Below the pieces are notes generated by a model. The model was not told where the DNA came from and searched no databases. It saw only the letters and a list, made by a program, of their open reading frames with translations. Source: an uncultured Asticcacaulis sp. (lineage in GTDB: Bacteria > Pseudomonadota > Alphaproteobacteria > Caulobacterales > Caulobacteraceae). Taken from it: 64,000 nucleotides of DNA. The position numbers and the translations under genes were made by a program. Shown here in pieces: positions 28,730-37,839 of this stretch; position 1 is the first letter of the stretch; each line of letters begins with the position of its first letter. The stretch spans positions 1-64,000 of the forward strand of contig CAKZJB010000082.1 of the NCBI GenBank assembly GCA_936940865.1, in the 5' to 3' direction.

Positions 28730-29560
28730 GTGTCGATACGCGCAAGAATCCTGGTCCTGGTCGGCTGCTTTTCCATCATGGCCCTCGTCGTCACGGGGCT
28801 TGGCCTGCAAACCATAGCCGACGACCATCGCACGCTTCAGGCCTATGACCACGCCTATGACAACGCATTGCGCGCCGAACGGCTCAATCATATCGTCAGC
28901 AACGTCGTGATGGAAACACGCGGCCTCTATATCGCCCGCAGCGATGAGGAATTGCAAGGTTTCGTCAGCGGCCTCAGGCGCAATCTCGACGCGCTCGACC
29001 TGGCCCTGAAGCAATGGCAATCGAGCCTGAACCCAAGCGAATCCGATCGCCTGGCGGCAATCCAGCAGGATGCCAGGACTTTCATCGCCCTGCGCCGCCA
29101 GGTGGCGGACTTTGCCGTCGCGGGCCGGCTGGAAGACGCTCATGCCCTTTCGACTCAAAATCGGGCCGACCGCATCGCCTTCCAGAACAAGGTGGACGCG
29201 ATCGTATCGAAGACCGAATCGGACCTCGACACCGCCAGGGCCGAAACCGAAAAGCGCAATCGCAACCGCGCCACGGTGTTCCTGGTCGCCTGCACCGGCA
29301 GCATCCTGGTCCTGCTGGTTGCCGCCTTGTGGCTGGTGACACAGTTTGTGACACGTCCCTTGCGTCAGCTGGCCGCGGCCATAGTACGCACCTCGAAGGG
29401 CGACTACGCCGTGCCCCTCCCCGCCGGCGACGGCAAGACCGAAATCGACGAGGTCTGGCAGGCCCTGTCCGTCCTGAAATCCCAGGCCATCGAAGCCGAA
29501 CAGCTGCGCCAGGCAGAGCACGAGCGCGAGCTCAAGCTGCGCGAGATCATGCTGGACTAG
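28730..29560 (+). CDS. Membrane sensor with four-helix-bundle-like periplasmic domain and HAMP, no output domain
   Basis: Two TM helices; HAMP-like VTRPLRQLAAAIVRTSKGDYAVPLP; ends shortly after the HAMP. Confidence 0.75.
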   Translation: MSIRARILVLVGCFSIMALVVTGLGLQTIADDHRTLQAYDHAYDNALRAERLNHIVSNVVMETRGLYIARSDEELQGFVSGLRRNLDALDLALKQWQSSLNPSESDRLAAIQQDARTFIALRRQVADFAVAGRLEDAHALSTQNRADRIAFQNKVDAIVSKTESDLDTARAETEKRNRNRATVFLVACTGSILVLLVAALWLVTQFVTRPLRQLAAAIVRTSKGDYAVPLPAGDGKTEIDEVWQALSVLKSQAIEAEQLRQAEHERELKLREIMLD

Positions 29561-29566
29561 CGGTTT

Positions 29567-30880
29567 TCACCGACCTTTGGCAAACGGATCATAGTCCCGC
29601 GACGACGTCCGTTTTACCCCCATCCGCTCGGCCTCGGACTTCGGCCGCACCGGAAAGGCAAAGGTCAGGGCCAGGGCGTCGCCCAGGTCGGGACTGGCCA
29701 AGCCACGCTTCTTGATCTCGTCCTTGGATTCGAGTTGCTTGCGGCCTTGCGCGTCATAGGCGTAGACCGGCGCCGCCAGGTCCTGCTTCAGGTCGGTACG
29801 ATCGGGGATGCTGCCCCCGCCCCTCAGCCAGTCGGCCATCCCGAACCACATCTCGGCGCGCTTGTTGACGTATTGCGCGGACAGCGCCCGCCCGCCGAAC
29901 GGCACCTCGATTACCGCATAACCGAGCTGGCGCAGGCGATCGATGACGCCCGCCCCGTTGCCGGCGTCGACGAAGACCGCATCAGGCCGAAAGCCGTCGA
30001 TCGCCGCGGCGACCCGGGCCGCCAGCGCCATGTTATCCAGTCCGCGCAGGACTTCGGGCTCGTGGGCAATCAGTCCCTGGCGGCGAAAGATGACGCTGCG
30101 GTCGTCGCCGAAGCGCGCCGGATCGACGCCGATAATGCGCGGCGCCAATTGGACGTCGGCCGCCGGCACCACGCGCCGCGCCGCGCCCTCCACGTCCGAC
30201 AGACTGACCAGTTGATCGTCGCCCGCCGCCGAGAAATCGCACAGGTATTCGCGCGCGAAACTGGCCTCCGACATGTCGCGCCTGAGGCGCTCGACCTCGT
30301 CGGCATCGATCGCCGCCGTGTCGTAGACCGTGTAACGGGCGCTGTGCCAGTCCGGCAGGCCACGCGCCCGATGGAACAGTTCCGAAAACAGGTTCACCCC
30401 CTGCGGCGTGCCGATGAACAGCGCCCAGCCCTTGCGATCGGACAGGGCCGGCTGGATGACGTCGTTCCAGATTTCCGGCCGGATCTGCGCCACCTCGTCG
30501 ATGACCACGCCGTCCAGGCGCACGCCGCGCATGGCGTCGGGATTATCGGCGCCGTAGACGCGGATGACGGCGCCGTTCTTGCGGAAGGTCACCGACAGTT
30601 CGGCCTCGCTGACATCGACAAGGCCGTAGCGCCGCAGCGGCTCGATGCGCGATTTCAGCCGGGCCCAGGCGATGGCCTTTGCCTGCTTGAGATAGGGCGC
30701 GACGTAGAAGAACAGGCCGAGGTCGCGGTCGAAGCGCATGGCCTTGTCGATCAGTTCCATGATGGCCAGTTCGGTCTTGCCGGCCCGGCGGTGGAGGGCA
30801 TAGACGGTGAAGCGGCGGCGCTTGCGATGACATTCGCGTTGCCAGTCGCGCGGAAAATAGCCGAGCGAAATGGTCGTCAT
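29567..30880 (-). CDS. phage terminase large subunit
   Basis: HRRAGKTELAIMEL Walker A-like, VVIDEVAQIRPEIW Walker B, nuclease region GVDPARFGDDRSVI. Confidence 0.85.
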   Translation of the reverse strand: MTTISLGYFPRDWQRECHRKRRRFTVYALHRRAGKTELAIMELIDKAMRFDRDLGLFFYVAPYLKQAKAIAWARLKSRIEPLRRYGLVDVSEAELSVTFRKNGAVIRVYGADNPDAMRGVRLDGVVIDEVAQIRPEIWNDVIQPALSDRKGWALFIGTPQGVNLFSELFHRARGLPDWHSARYTVYDTAAIDADEVERLRRDMSEASFAREYLCDFSAAGDDQLVSLSDVEGAARRVVPAADVQLAPRIIGVDPARFGDDRSVIFRRQGLIAHEPEVLRGLDNMALAARVAAAIDGFRPDAVFVDAGNGAGVIDRLRQLGYAVIEVPFGGRALSAQYVNKRAEMWFGMADWLRGGGSIPDRTDLKQDLAAPVYAYDAQGRKQLESKDEIKKRGLASPDLGDALALTFAFPVRPKSEAERMGVKRTSSRDYDPFAKGR

Positions 30881-31242
30881 TCTCCGGCCTCCCCCTCGGC
30901 GTCCGGCACACCGGTCACCACGGTCACCGTTCCGGTCCGTGCTTCGGCGATCCGCTTGTCTTCCCAGCCGAAATTGTTGCGAAGATTGAAGATGGTGCCC
31001 GTGACGTTGCCGTCGTAGAGCCGGTTTTCGTTGAAGGCCTCTACCCGCGTCCGCGCCATGGCGATTATGTCGGCATAGTCGCCGTCGGCGGCGTAGTCGA
31101 TCAGTTGCCGACGATTGAGTCCCAGCGCCATGGCCAGACCGGTGACGGTGGGCCGGTCGCTGGGCGTGCGGCTGTCGAAATAGGCGTCGATGGCGGCGGA
31201 TAAGGCGCGCGGCGTGGTGAAGGGTCTTGGTTTCTTCGGCAT
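30877..31242 (-). CDS. phage terminase small subunit / DNA-packaging protein
   Basis: 121 aa; GLNRRQLIDYAADGDYADI, NVTGTIFNLRNNFGWEDKR as in gp3-like small terminases; overlaps the TerL start. Confidence 0.75.
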   Translation of the reverse strand: MPKKPRPFTTPRALSAAIDAYFDSRTPSDRPTVTGLAMALGLNRRQLIDYAADGDYADIIAMARTRVEAFNENRLYDGNVTGTIFNLRNNFGWEDKRIAEARTGTVTVVTGVPDAEGEAGE

Positions 31243-31441
31243 GCCTTTGGCATAGGGCGCGGCACATCAGTTCCGCACAGCATCTCCGGCGGGCTTGCGC
31301 CACTCCATGACGCGGAACCACAGCGGCCTGGCGATAGCAGAAAGCACACAACCTCACATTTCTAAAAACGATGCGTGACACCGGTAGCAATTGCCGTTAT
31401 GTTGTATCATCCAGGCGGCGGCGGCCGCGACAGGAGGGGAC

Positions 31442-33193
31442 ATGCAAAAGGGGTATATGGGTGCCGTCATCGCGCTGGCACTGGCGTTCGCATCGACGGC
31501 ACCGGCCTTCGCCCAGACTTCATCCGGCCCCAGCGTCGTGGTGCACGGCCAGAGGCCCGTGAAACACCCGCACAAATGGGTCCGCGCCGAAAGCCGGCAT
31601 TTCGTGGCCTATAGCGACGCTGCCCGTCCCGATGTCGAGATGCTGCTGACCAGGATGGAGCGCTTCTGGCTGACGCTGCGCGAATTCTCGCACGCCGACC
31701 TCGACGCCCCGGCCGATACCCCGAAACAGGTCCTGTACTACCTGGCCGACGAGCAGGCTTTGGGCGAGATCGACCCAAAGACCCCGGACTATGCCATCGG
31801 GCTGTATACGACCTGCGCCGACGCGCAAGAGGGCTTCGGCGTGCACATGTACTATGCCGAACAGCCCAAGCTGGCCCTGGAAAAGCGGCCGGAAAACGAA
31901 GGCCTGAGCTATATCTACCAGGCCTATGCCCGCGACTTCTTCCGCCGCCACGCCACGGCCAACACGCCGCTGTGGTTCGTCGAAGGCTATGCGCAGTATT
32001 TCTCGACCGCGCGCTTCGACGGCAACCAGATCGTCGTCGGCATGGCGCCGAATGCGCTCGGGACACTGCTGCAGCGTCTCGGCGCCGGCTATATGTACAG
32101 CCTGAACTATGCCGATGTGCTGGTCGGCAACGACAATGACGGCACCAACCAGGCCGGTGCGGCGGGCCTGCGCAACGAGTTCGAGGCGCGGTCGTGGGTG
32201 CTGACCCACTGGATCCTGTCCAACAAGGACAATCTCGCCAAATTCCAGGCCTACCTCCAGGCGGTGAGCGATGGCAAGGACCGTATAAAGGCGTTCAAGG
32301 CGACGTTCGGCCTGACGCCCGGCCAGCTCAATCACATCCTGTGGGCCTATGTGCGCAAGCTCGAAGCCATCAAACTGGCCGTGAAGAGCCTGCCCGACCC
32401 CGATATCTCGGTCGCGCAGATGCCGGTCTCGGCCGAGCGTCTGCTGATGACCGAAGCGGCGCTCAAGGCCTGCCCTTCGGACGCCCGCGGCCAGGACCTG
32501 CTGAAGACCGCCCATGACGAAGCGGCCAGATATCCCGGCGACGCCTACGCGCAGACTGTGCTGGCGCGCGCCGAGGCCGGCTTCGGCGACGCTGTCCGGG
32601 CCAAAACCATCCTCGACTCCCTGATCGCCACATCGCCCCAGGACGCCGAGCTTTATACGCTGAAAGGCATGGCGCTACTGCGTTCCGGCGCGGCAAGGGA
32701 TGCGGTCGCTGCCTTCGACAAGGCCGGCGGCCTCGATCCGAAATCGCCGGTCATCGCCTATTATTTCTCGCTGGCCGAAGCGGAAGTTGCGGGCGGCTTC
32801 GACACCGACTCCGCCAATGCCGCCATCGTCGCCTACCTGTCGGCGCCGCATGTCGACGCCTACGCCTGGCGCGCGGGCCTGGCCTATGCATGGCTCGGCC
32901 AAAACAGCGATGCGGCGGCGGCCCTGCGCGTGATGGCCGACAATCCGCGCCCCGGCGTCCTGGCCCAACCGGCAAAGGACTGGATCGCCAAACTCAATTC
33001 GGCATCGAAATCCGACCTGTCCGCCGCCGCGCTCCAGCCCCTGCCCTTGCCGCCCAAGGTCCTGGTCACGGCGCGCGAGGACTGGACCTATGCGTCGGCC
33101 GACGTGCTGAAGGCGCTCGACCAGGCCATCGCCAACGAAGAGGCCGCCTCGATCGTCGATCCCTCCGATCCCGACTTCGACAGGAACCACTGA
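31442..33193 (+). CDS. exported tetratricopeptide-repeat protein
   Basis: Signal peptide; C-terminal TPR-like GDAYAQTVLARAEAGFGDAVRAKTILDSL..., AELYTLKGMALLRSGAARDAVAAFDKAGGLDP. Confidence 0.75.
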   Translation: MQKGYMGAVIALALAFASTAPAFAQTSSGPSVVVHGQRPVKHPHKWVRAESRHFVAYSDAARPDVEMLLTRMERFWLTLREFSHADLDAPADTPKQVLYYLADEQALGEIDPKTPDYAIGLYTTCADAQEGFGVHMYYAEQPKLALEKRPENEGLSYIYQAYARDFFRRHATANTPLWFVEGYAQYFSTARFDGNQIVVGMAPNALGTLLQRLGAGYMYSLNYADVLVGNDNDGTNQAGAAGLRNEFEARSWVLTHWILSNKDNLAKFQAYLQAVSDGKDRIKAFKATFGLTPGQLNHILWAYVRKLEAIKLAVKSLPDPDISVAQMPVSAERLLMTEAALKACPSDARGQDLLKTAHDEAARYPGDAYAQTVLARAEAGFGDAVRAKTILDSLIATSPQDAELYTLKGMALLRSGAARDAVAAFDKAGGLDPKSPVIAYYFSLAEAEVAGGFDTDSANAAIVAYLSAPHVDAYAWRAGLAYAWLGQNSDAAAALRVMADNPRPGVLAQPAKDWIAKLNSASKSDLSAAALQPLPLPPKVLVTAREDWTYASADVLKALDQAIANEEAASIVDPSDPDFDRNH

Positions 33194-33204
33194 CCCTATG
33201 ACCA

Positions 33205-33759
33205 GTGTTGCTTCTTGTGCCGATTGAGATAGGTTATCGCCCGGGGGTAAGCGTGATCCTGTTTCTCGACTATGACGGCGTCTTGCATCCGGACGAGGTG
33301 TATACTCGCAATGGAAGGCCTTATCTTGCGGTGGAAGGCAAGTTGTTCATGTGGGCTCACGTCGTTGAAGATGCCCTCGCCGATTTTCCAGACATACGTA
33401 TCGTCATTTCTTCGTCCTGGGCGCGATTTCTAGGCTTCAAACGCGCGAAGAACGCACTTCCGCGCGCGCTTGCCGCCAGGGTCATCGGCGCAACCTGGCA
33501 TAGTCACATGAAGTTTCCCGACGACGGGCCACCCCTTCAGTACCCGGAAACGATGTGGGATCAGATGACGCGGTATGAGCAAATAGAACGATGGGCGAAA
33601 AGAGCCGGTATAACCGACTGGATAGCCATCGACGATAACGACGAAGGCTGGCCGGAGGCGCTCCGTCACCACTTAATACATACGGTTTCCAATCTCGGGC
33701 TCGGCCACGAAAAAGCAGCCCGCGAACTTCGGAGCATCTTGGCGGGCAGAAATCGCTGA
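33205..33759 (+). CDS. HAD domain protein (Swiss Army Knife RNA-repair-type HAD-like)
   Basis: ILFLDYDGVLHPDEVY, DIRIVISSSWARFLGFKRAKNALP, DWIAIDDNDEGWP; true start may be the GTG near 33250. Confidence 0.7.
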   Translation: MLLLVPIEIGYRPGVSVILFLDYDGVLHPDEVYTRNGRPYLAVEGKLFMWAHVVEDALADFPDIRIVISSSWARFLGFKRAKNALPRALAARVIGATWHSHMKFPDDGPPLQYPETMWDQMTRYEQIERWAKRAGITDWIAIDDNDEGWPEALRHHLIHTVSNLGLGHEKAARELRSILAGRNR

Positions 33760-33875
33760 CATCGACCGCAATCGCCGTCAGCGAACCATGCCAACGCCGC
33801 GGCCGTCCGCCCACGCCCGCAGGACGACCATCGCCGCGCCAGAAGCAATCAGGCTGGCCTGGCTCGCGCCTGATT

Positions 33876-34841
33876 TCAACTCCGCCTTATCCTTGCCCGC
33901 ATCAGCCGGCGGTCTTCCAGCGAATAGTACAGCCAGATGTCTGCGCCATCGACGACGACCGAGGCGGCAAAGGCAATGTCCGTGGCCGTACGGTCCTCTA
34001 CCGGCGGCGGCACCAGCAAGGGCTGGATGCAGCGGTCGACGACCGTCCGGCATTGCCGGTCGAAGGCGATCCAGCCGATGCGCCAGCGGGCGTCGCGGGT
34101 GGCGCCGTTATAGAACATGACGGGCTCGTCCGGCCGGTCCATCAGCATCGGCCCGGGCGACAGATGCCAGTTGTCCCAGCCGTCCTTGCGCGGCATGAAC
34201 GGCGTCGGCTGCTCGTCCCAGGGACCATCTATATCGTCACCGATCGCCAGGCCGATGCGCGAGGCGTCCTCGGCGGCGTATTCGTAAAACAGGCGCCAGT
34301 GGCCGTCGACCGTCCTGCCGATCGTCGCCTCCTTGGTATTGCCCATCGACTTGGTCGAAGCCAGGGCCACGCCGGTCTTCTCCAGCTTGTCGAGCGAAGG
34401 TCCCACGGCATAGAACATCTCGCCGTGCGACATGTCGGACGTCACCCCCGTATAGTAGACGACGTAGGAACCGTCGTTGCGGCACAGCACGGTCGGGTCC
34501 TCGACCCCGCCGATATCCTGCTCGTCCGGGCCGCCGACGATCGAGGGACGGTCCAACATATCGAAATTGACCCCGTCGCGGCTCCACCCGGCCCAGATCT
34601 GGCCGGTGTCGGTGAGCCTGGTGCCCAGGGCCGGCACGGCCCGCACCATGATACCGAAGCGGCCGTCCTTGCCCCGCCAGACATAGGGGCTCATCAGGTC
34701 GCGCCGCGTCACGGCATCGGAGCCGCTGAGCTTGATTTCCTGCAATTCCTCGACATTGAAATCCAGGATGCCGCGGCCCGGATTCACCGTCTCCTTACGG
34801 TCTCCGGTGACCGGATCGGGCTTGTCCATGGTATCGCTCAT
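33876..34841 (-). CDS. GH43/GH130-like glycosidase or glycoside phosphorylase
   Basis: Five-bladed propeller motifs: GGVEDPTVLCRNDGSYVVYYTG, KEATIGRTVDGHWRLFYEY, HLSPGPMLMDRPDEPVMFYNGAT. Confidence 0.7.
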   Translation of the reverse strand: MSDTMDKPDPVTGDRKETVNPGRGILDFNVEELQEIKLSGSDAVTRRDLMSPYVWRGKDGRFGIMVRAVPALGTRLTDTGQIWAGWSRDGVNFDMLDRPSIVGGPDEQDIGGVEDPTVLCRNDGSYVVYYTGVTSDMSHGEMFYAVGPSLDKLEKTGVALASTKSMGNTKEATIGRTVDGHWRLFYEYAAEDASRIGLAIGDDIDGPWDEQPTPFMPRKDGWDNWHLSPGPMLMDRPDEPVMFYNGATRDARWRIGWIAFDRQCRTVVDRCIQPLLVPPPVEDRTATDIAFAASVVVDGADIWLYYSLEDRRLMRARIRRS

Positions 34842-35608
34842 GCGCCCACCCCCTGCAGCAGCGACAACCCTCCGTCCATGACGATGCAGGCTCCGGTGAC
34901 ATAGGCGGCCTCCTCCGAGGCCAGCCAGCGCGCCAGATAGGCCACCTCTTCCGGCTTGCCCGCCCGCTTCATCGGGATGTTGACCTCCAGCGACTTGCGG
35001 TAGGCCGCGTCTTCGAGCGCGCGTTCGTTCATCGGCGTCAGGATCATGCCGGGCTCGACGGCGTTGACGCGGACATTGTTCGGCGCCTCCTCGATGGCCA
35101 GGGTGCGCACCAGATTGGTCAATCCGCCCTTGGCCGCGCAGTAGTCGGCGCCGCCGGCGCGGACGGCTTCCGCGTGGATCGACGAAATATGGATGATGGC
35201 GCCCGGACGGTCGGCCGCCCATCCCTTCAGGAAGCGCCGCGAGGTCAGGAAAGCGCCCGTAAGGTCGGTCGCCAGCATCCGCGTCCACACCGGCGTCGGC
35301 ATGTCGCGGACCGGAATGCCCGACATATTGATGCCGGCGGAATTGACCAGGACGCTGACGGGTCCACATGCCTTTTCCACCTCGGCGAACGCCGCGTCGA
35401 CCGACCTGTCGTCATCGACCGAGCACTGGACGGTCATGGCCGTGCCGCCCGCCTGGCGCACGGCCTCCGCCGACGCTTCGGCAGCCTGGGCATCCGAATG
35501 ATACAGGATGGCAACATGATCGCCGGCCTCGCCGAAGATTTTGGCGCAGGCCGCGCCGATGCCGGATTCCGCGCCTGTAATGACGACGTTTCGCCGGGAA
35601 GTATTCAT
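34838..35608 (-). CDS. SDR family oxidoreductase
   Basis: VITGAESGIGAACAK, NSAGINMS, YCAAKGGL, C-terminal GACIVMDGGLSL. Confidence 0.92.
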   Translation of the reverse strand: MNTSRRNVVITGAESGIGAACAKIFGEAGDHVAILYHSDAQAAEASAEAVRQAGGTAMTVQCSVDDDRSVDAAFAEVEKACGPVSVLVNSAGINMSGIPVRDMPTPVWTRMLATDLTGAFLTSRRFLKGWAADRPGAIIHISSIHAEAVRAGGADYCAAKGGLTNLVRTLAIEEAPNNVRVNAVEPGMILTPMNERALEDAAYRKSLEVNIPMKRAGKPEEVAYLARWLASEEAAYVTGACIVMDGGLSLLQGVGA

Positions 35609-35626
35609 CGCTTTCGCTCTTGCAGG

Positions 35627-35671
35627 GGTTACGGCGTAACCTTAGCGAAGGCGACGTATGGGTCCCCATAC
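35627..35671. promoter_or_regulatory. Paired palindromic operators upstream of the SDR/GH130-like operon
   Basis: GGTTAC-ggc-GTAACC (35627-35641) and GTATGGG-tc-CCCATAC (35656-35671). Confidence 0.5.
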
Positions 35672-35854
35672 ACAAGGGTGCTGGAAATGTGAAAAAACGA
35701 TATTGCCTTCCACTTCGCCTGGCGGTTGATACCATATCGATTAGTGGTGCTGGTTCAGGTTACCGGCGAGCGATCATCGCCACAGGATGTACGCCACGGC
35801 TCGATCAGCCGGCCGTGCTCTCGGCCTGTCGGGGCCCGGTTCCAGGGTAGCCCG

Positions 35855-36589
35855 TCACCGGATGAAGCCGGGCAAGGGCTTGTCGAGGAACATCAGTGTC
35901 AGCGACATGGTATCCATCAGGCCGTGCGCCAGGATCGGCGCCCACAGGTTCCGGCCCGAGGCGAAATAGGCTCCGGCCAGCACAAGTCCGATCCAGGCGG
36001 TGATGACGATCCCTGTCGGTCCCTGGATGGCGTGCAGGGCGCCGAATGCGGCCGCCTGCCCGATTACCGCAACGACGATGCCCACGGGGCCACGCCCGAA
36101 CACCACCTGCAGCCGGTCAAGAATGAAACCCCGCGACAGCAGTTCCTCTCCGAAGGCGGCGCTGCCCCACACCACCAGCCCGACCCAGACGAAGTAGGCG
36201 GTAAGGTTTCCCCTGATCGAATCGCGAATATAAGCGATGTCGAGCGGCGCCCAGCCGGTCGTCCGCCTGATCGCCTCGCCGATCAGGATGGCGCCCAGTT
36301 CGCTGATCACGATGGCCGCAACCGCCCAGAGGACGCACCGGACGACGCTCTTCGGCGGCGCGAAGCCGATAGCGCCATAGGATGTCTTCGATACGGCCAG
36401 CATGACCGCGCCAGCCAGCACCCCGCCCCACAGGGCCAGGGCCAGGATCGGCGTCTTCAAGGCCTGCGGCAGATGCGGCGTGATGAAACTTCCGATCAGC
36501 GCCGAGGTGATGAACAGGGCGGCGATGGCCGCGATGATCTGGGCGGCCGCACCAAGGCGCGCGCCCGCATTTCCCATGCCAGAGGCCAT
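35855..36589 (-). CDS. CPBP family intramembrane metalloprotease
   Basis: FGEELLSRGFIL (EExxxR) with downstream AFGALHA and LWAPILAHGLMDT. Confidence 0.9.
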   Translation of the reverse strand: MASGMGNAGARLGAAAQIIAAIAALFITSALIGSFITPHLPQALKTPILALALWGGVLAGAVMLAVSKTSYGAIGFAPPKSVVRCVLWAVAAIVISELGAILIGEAIRRTTGWAPLDIAYIRDSIRGNLTAYFVWVGLVVWGSAAFGEELLSRGFILDRLQVVFGRGPVGIVVAVIGQAAAFGALHAIQGPTGIVITAWIGLVLAGAYFASGRNLWAPILAHGLMDTMSLTLMFLDKPLPGFIR

Positions 36590-36624
36590 GAGATGTCCTT
36601 TCCGGATTGTGTTGAAATCAGACG

Positions 36625-36951
36625 CTACAACTCGCGCGCCGCGACTTTCCGCAGCTCCGCCACTCGGTACACCTTAAGCACGAAGACCAGTGAACCGGCA
36701 TAGGCCAGGACGATGGTCAGCCCGCAGACGATCAGCGGCAGGGTGACATGCCCCGGCTGGTGGCCCGCCCACGCGACAAGGCCGGCCACAAGCAACCCCG
36801 CCCCCAGTACGATGACCGCGCCCCACAGCGAAACGATCGCGGTGCGGTGCCTGCCCTTGGCAATCGCCGGCGCGAACAGCGCCGTCAGTCCCAGCACGGC
36901 CAGCCCGGAAAATCCGTAGGCCGCTTCCGGTGAAAACCACGCTTCAACCAT
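36625..36951 (-). CDS. hypothetical membrane protein (108 aa)
   Basis: Multi-TM; overlaps the end of the DUF2089-like gene. Confidence 0.6.
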   Translation of the reverse strand: MVEAWFSPEAAYGFSGLAVLGLTALFAPAIAKGRHRTAIVSLWGAVIVLGAGLLVAGLVAWAGHQPGHVTLPLIVCGLTIVLAYAGSLVFVLKVYRVAELRKVAAREL

Positions 36952-37270
36952 AACCCCGCTCCTTCCCTTCGGTCTCGACCCCGACCTGCCTCCTGTGCAG
37001 ATCCAGCAATTCCCGCGCGAGCCGGGGCTCTATCTCCCCGCCGGCGACAAGATCCTTCAGGCGCGCATGGAAGGGATCGATACGCTCGGCCTCGGCCAGA
37101 CGCAGCCGCTCGATCAACTGATCGAGCCGCCCGCGGATGGTCGGGTACGAAACCCCATATTCCGCAGCCATCGCCTTCAGCGATCCCGACGACAGCAGGA
37201 AGCTGCGAATGAAGTTCAGATCCTCGACCGCGAGGTTCCTGACCCAGTCCGGCAGCCTTTTGTCGTCCAT
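36944..37270 (-). CDS. DUF2089-family transcriptional regulator
   Basis: LPDWVRNLAVEDLNFIRSFLLSSGSLKAMAAEYGVSYPTIRGRLDQLIERL. Confidence 0.85.
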   Translation of the reverse strand: MDDKRLPDWVRNLAVEDLNFIRSFLLSSGSLKAMAAEYGVSYPTIRGRLDQLIERLRLAEAERIDPFHARLKDLVAGGEIEPRLARELLDLHRRQVGVETEGKERGYG

Positions 37271-37278
37271 GCTATCCA

Positions 37279-37315
37279 CTTTAATTTTGTTGAAGTTACT
37301 TTAACAAAATTAAAG
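37279..37315. promoter_or_regulatory. Operator palindrome upstream of the DUF2089-like gene
   Basis: CTTTAATTTTGTT-N11-AACAAAATTAAAG, perfect 13-bp arms; ACTTTAA repeats at 37278 and 37298. Confidence 0.65.
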
Positions 37316-37497
37316 CCGATTGCAAGAGATTAAACTTCAGGTCATCCCTTCCATCGTGAAACGGCCGTCCGCCGCCGGTCTACGGCCTGTGAGCGGCAGG
37401 GCTTCGGACGCACCCATGGCCTTACCGTCGCGGCCGAAAATCGGCATGAGGCCGACGCGCTCACGCTTTCATGGGCGTCCCACCCAACCACAGACTG

Positions 37498-37633
37498 ATA
37501 CCAACGGCGATTGGCTTTGACTCGATCGCCGTTGGCAAGGGCGACCGCCCGCCGCCGCCAATGCGGCGAGCCATGCGGCGTTTGAGCTGAAAAAAAACGA
37601 ATACCGACGGTCATTCTTTATGGCCGTTGGTAT
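37498..37633. repeat. MITE/BIME-like element with 11-bp perfect terminal inverted repeats
   Basis: ATACCAACGGC (37498-37508) and GCCGTTGGTAT (37623-37633); internal CCAACGGCGAT (37501-37511) / ATCGCCGTTGG (37525-37535). Confidence 0.7.
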
Positions 37634-37839
37634 GAATCCCGTAAAATCCATTCCCGAATGCCTACCTGATCGTTTCTTTTCGCCAGGCGTCTGGAAACTT
37701 ATGGGAAATTTGCGCCCACAGGCTCAGACTCCCACGGGGCCGTTTGAAGCCGGCAGAAGCACGGCCGGCAGCGTCGCGTCATCGTCAAATTCAGGTCCGC
37801 ATCCGCCGGGGCGCATGCCCTCACGCCAGGAGACACATC

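Noticed and set aside
33753-33784. TCGCTGAC...GTCAGCGA inverted repeat at the HAD gene stop as a terminator
   Set aside because: Perfect 8-bp arms, but a 16-nt loop and no T-tract; insufficient to call.
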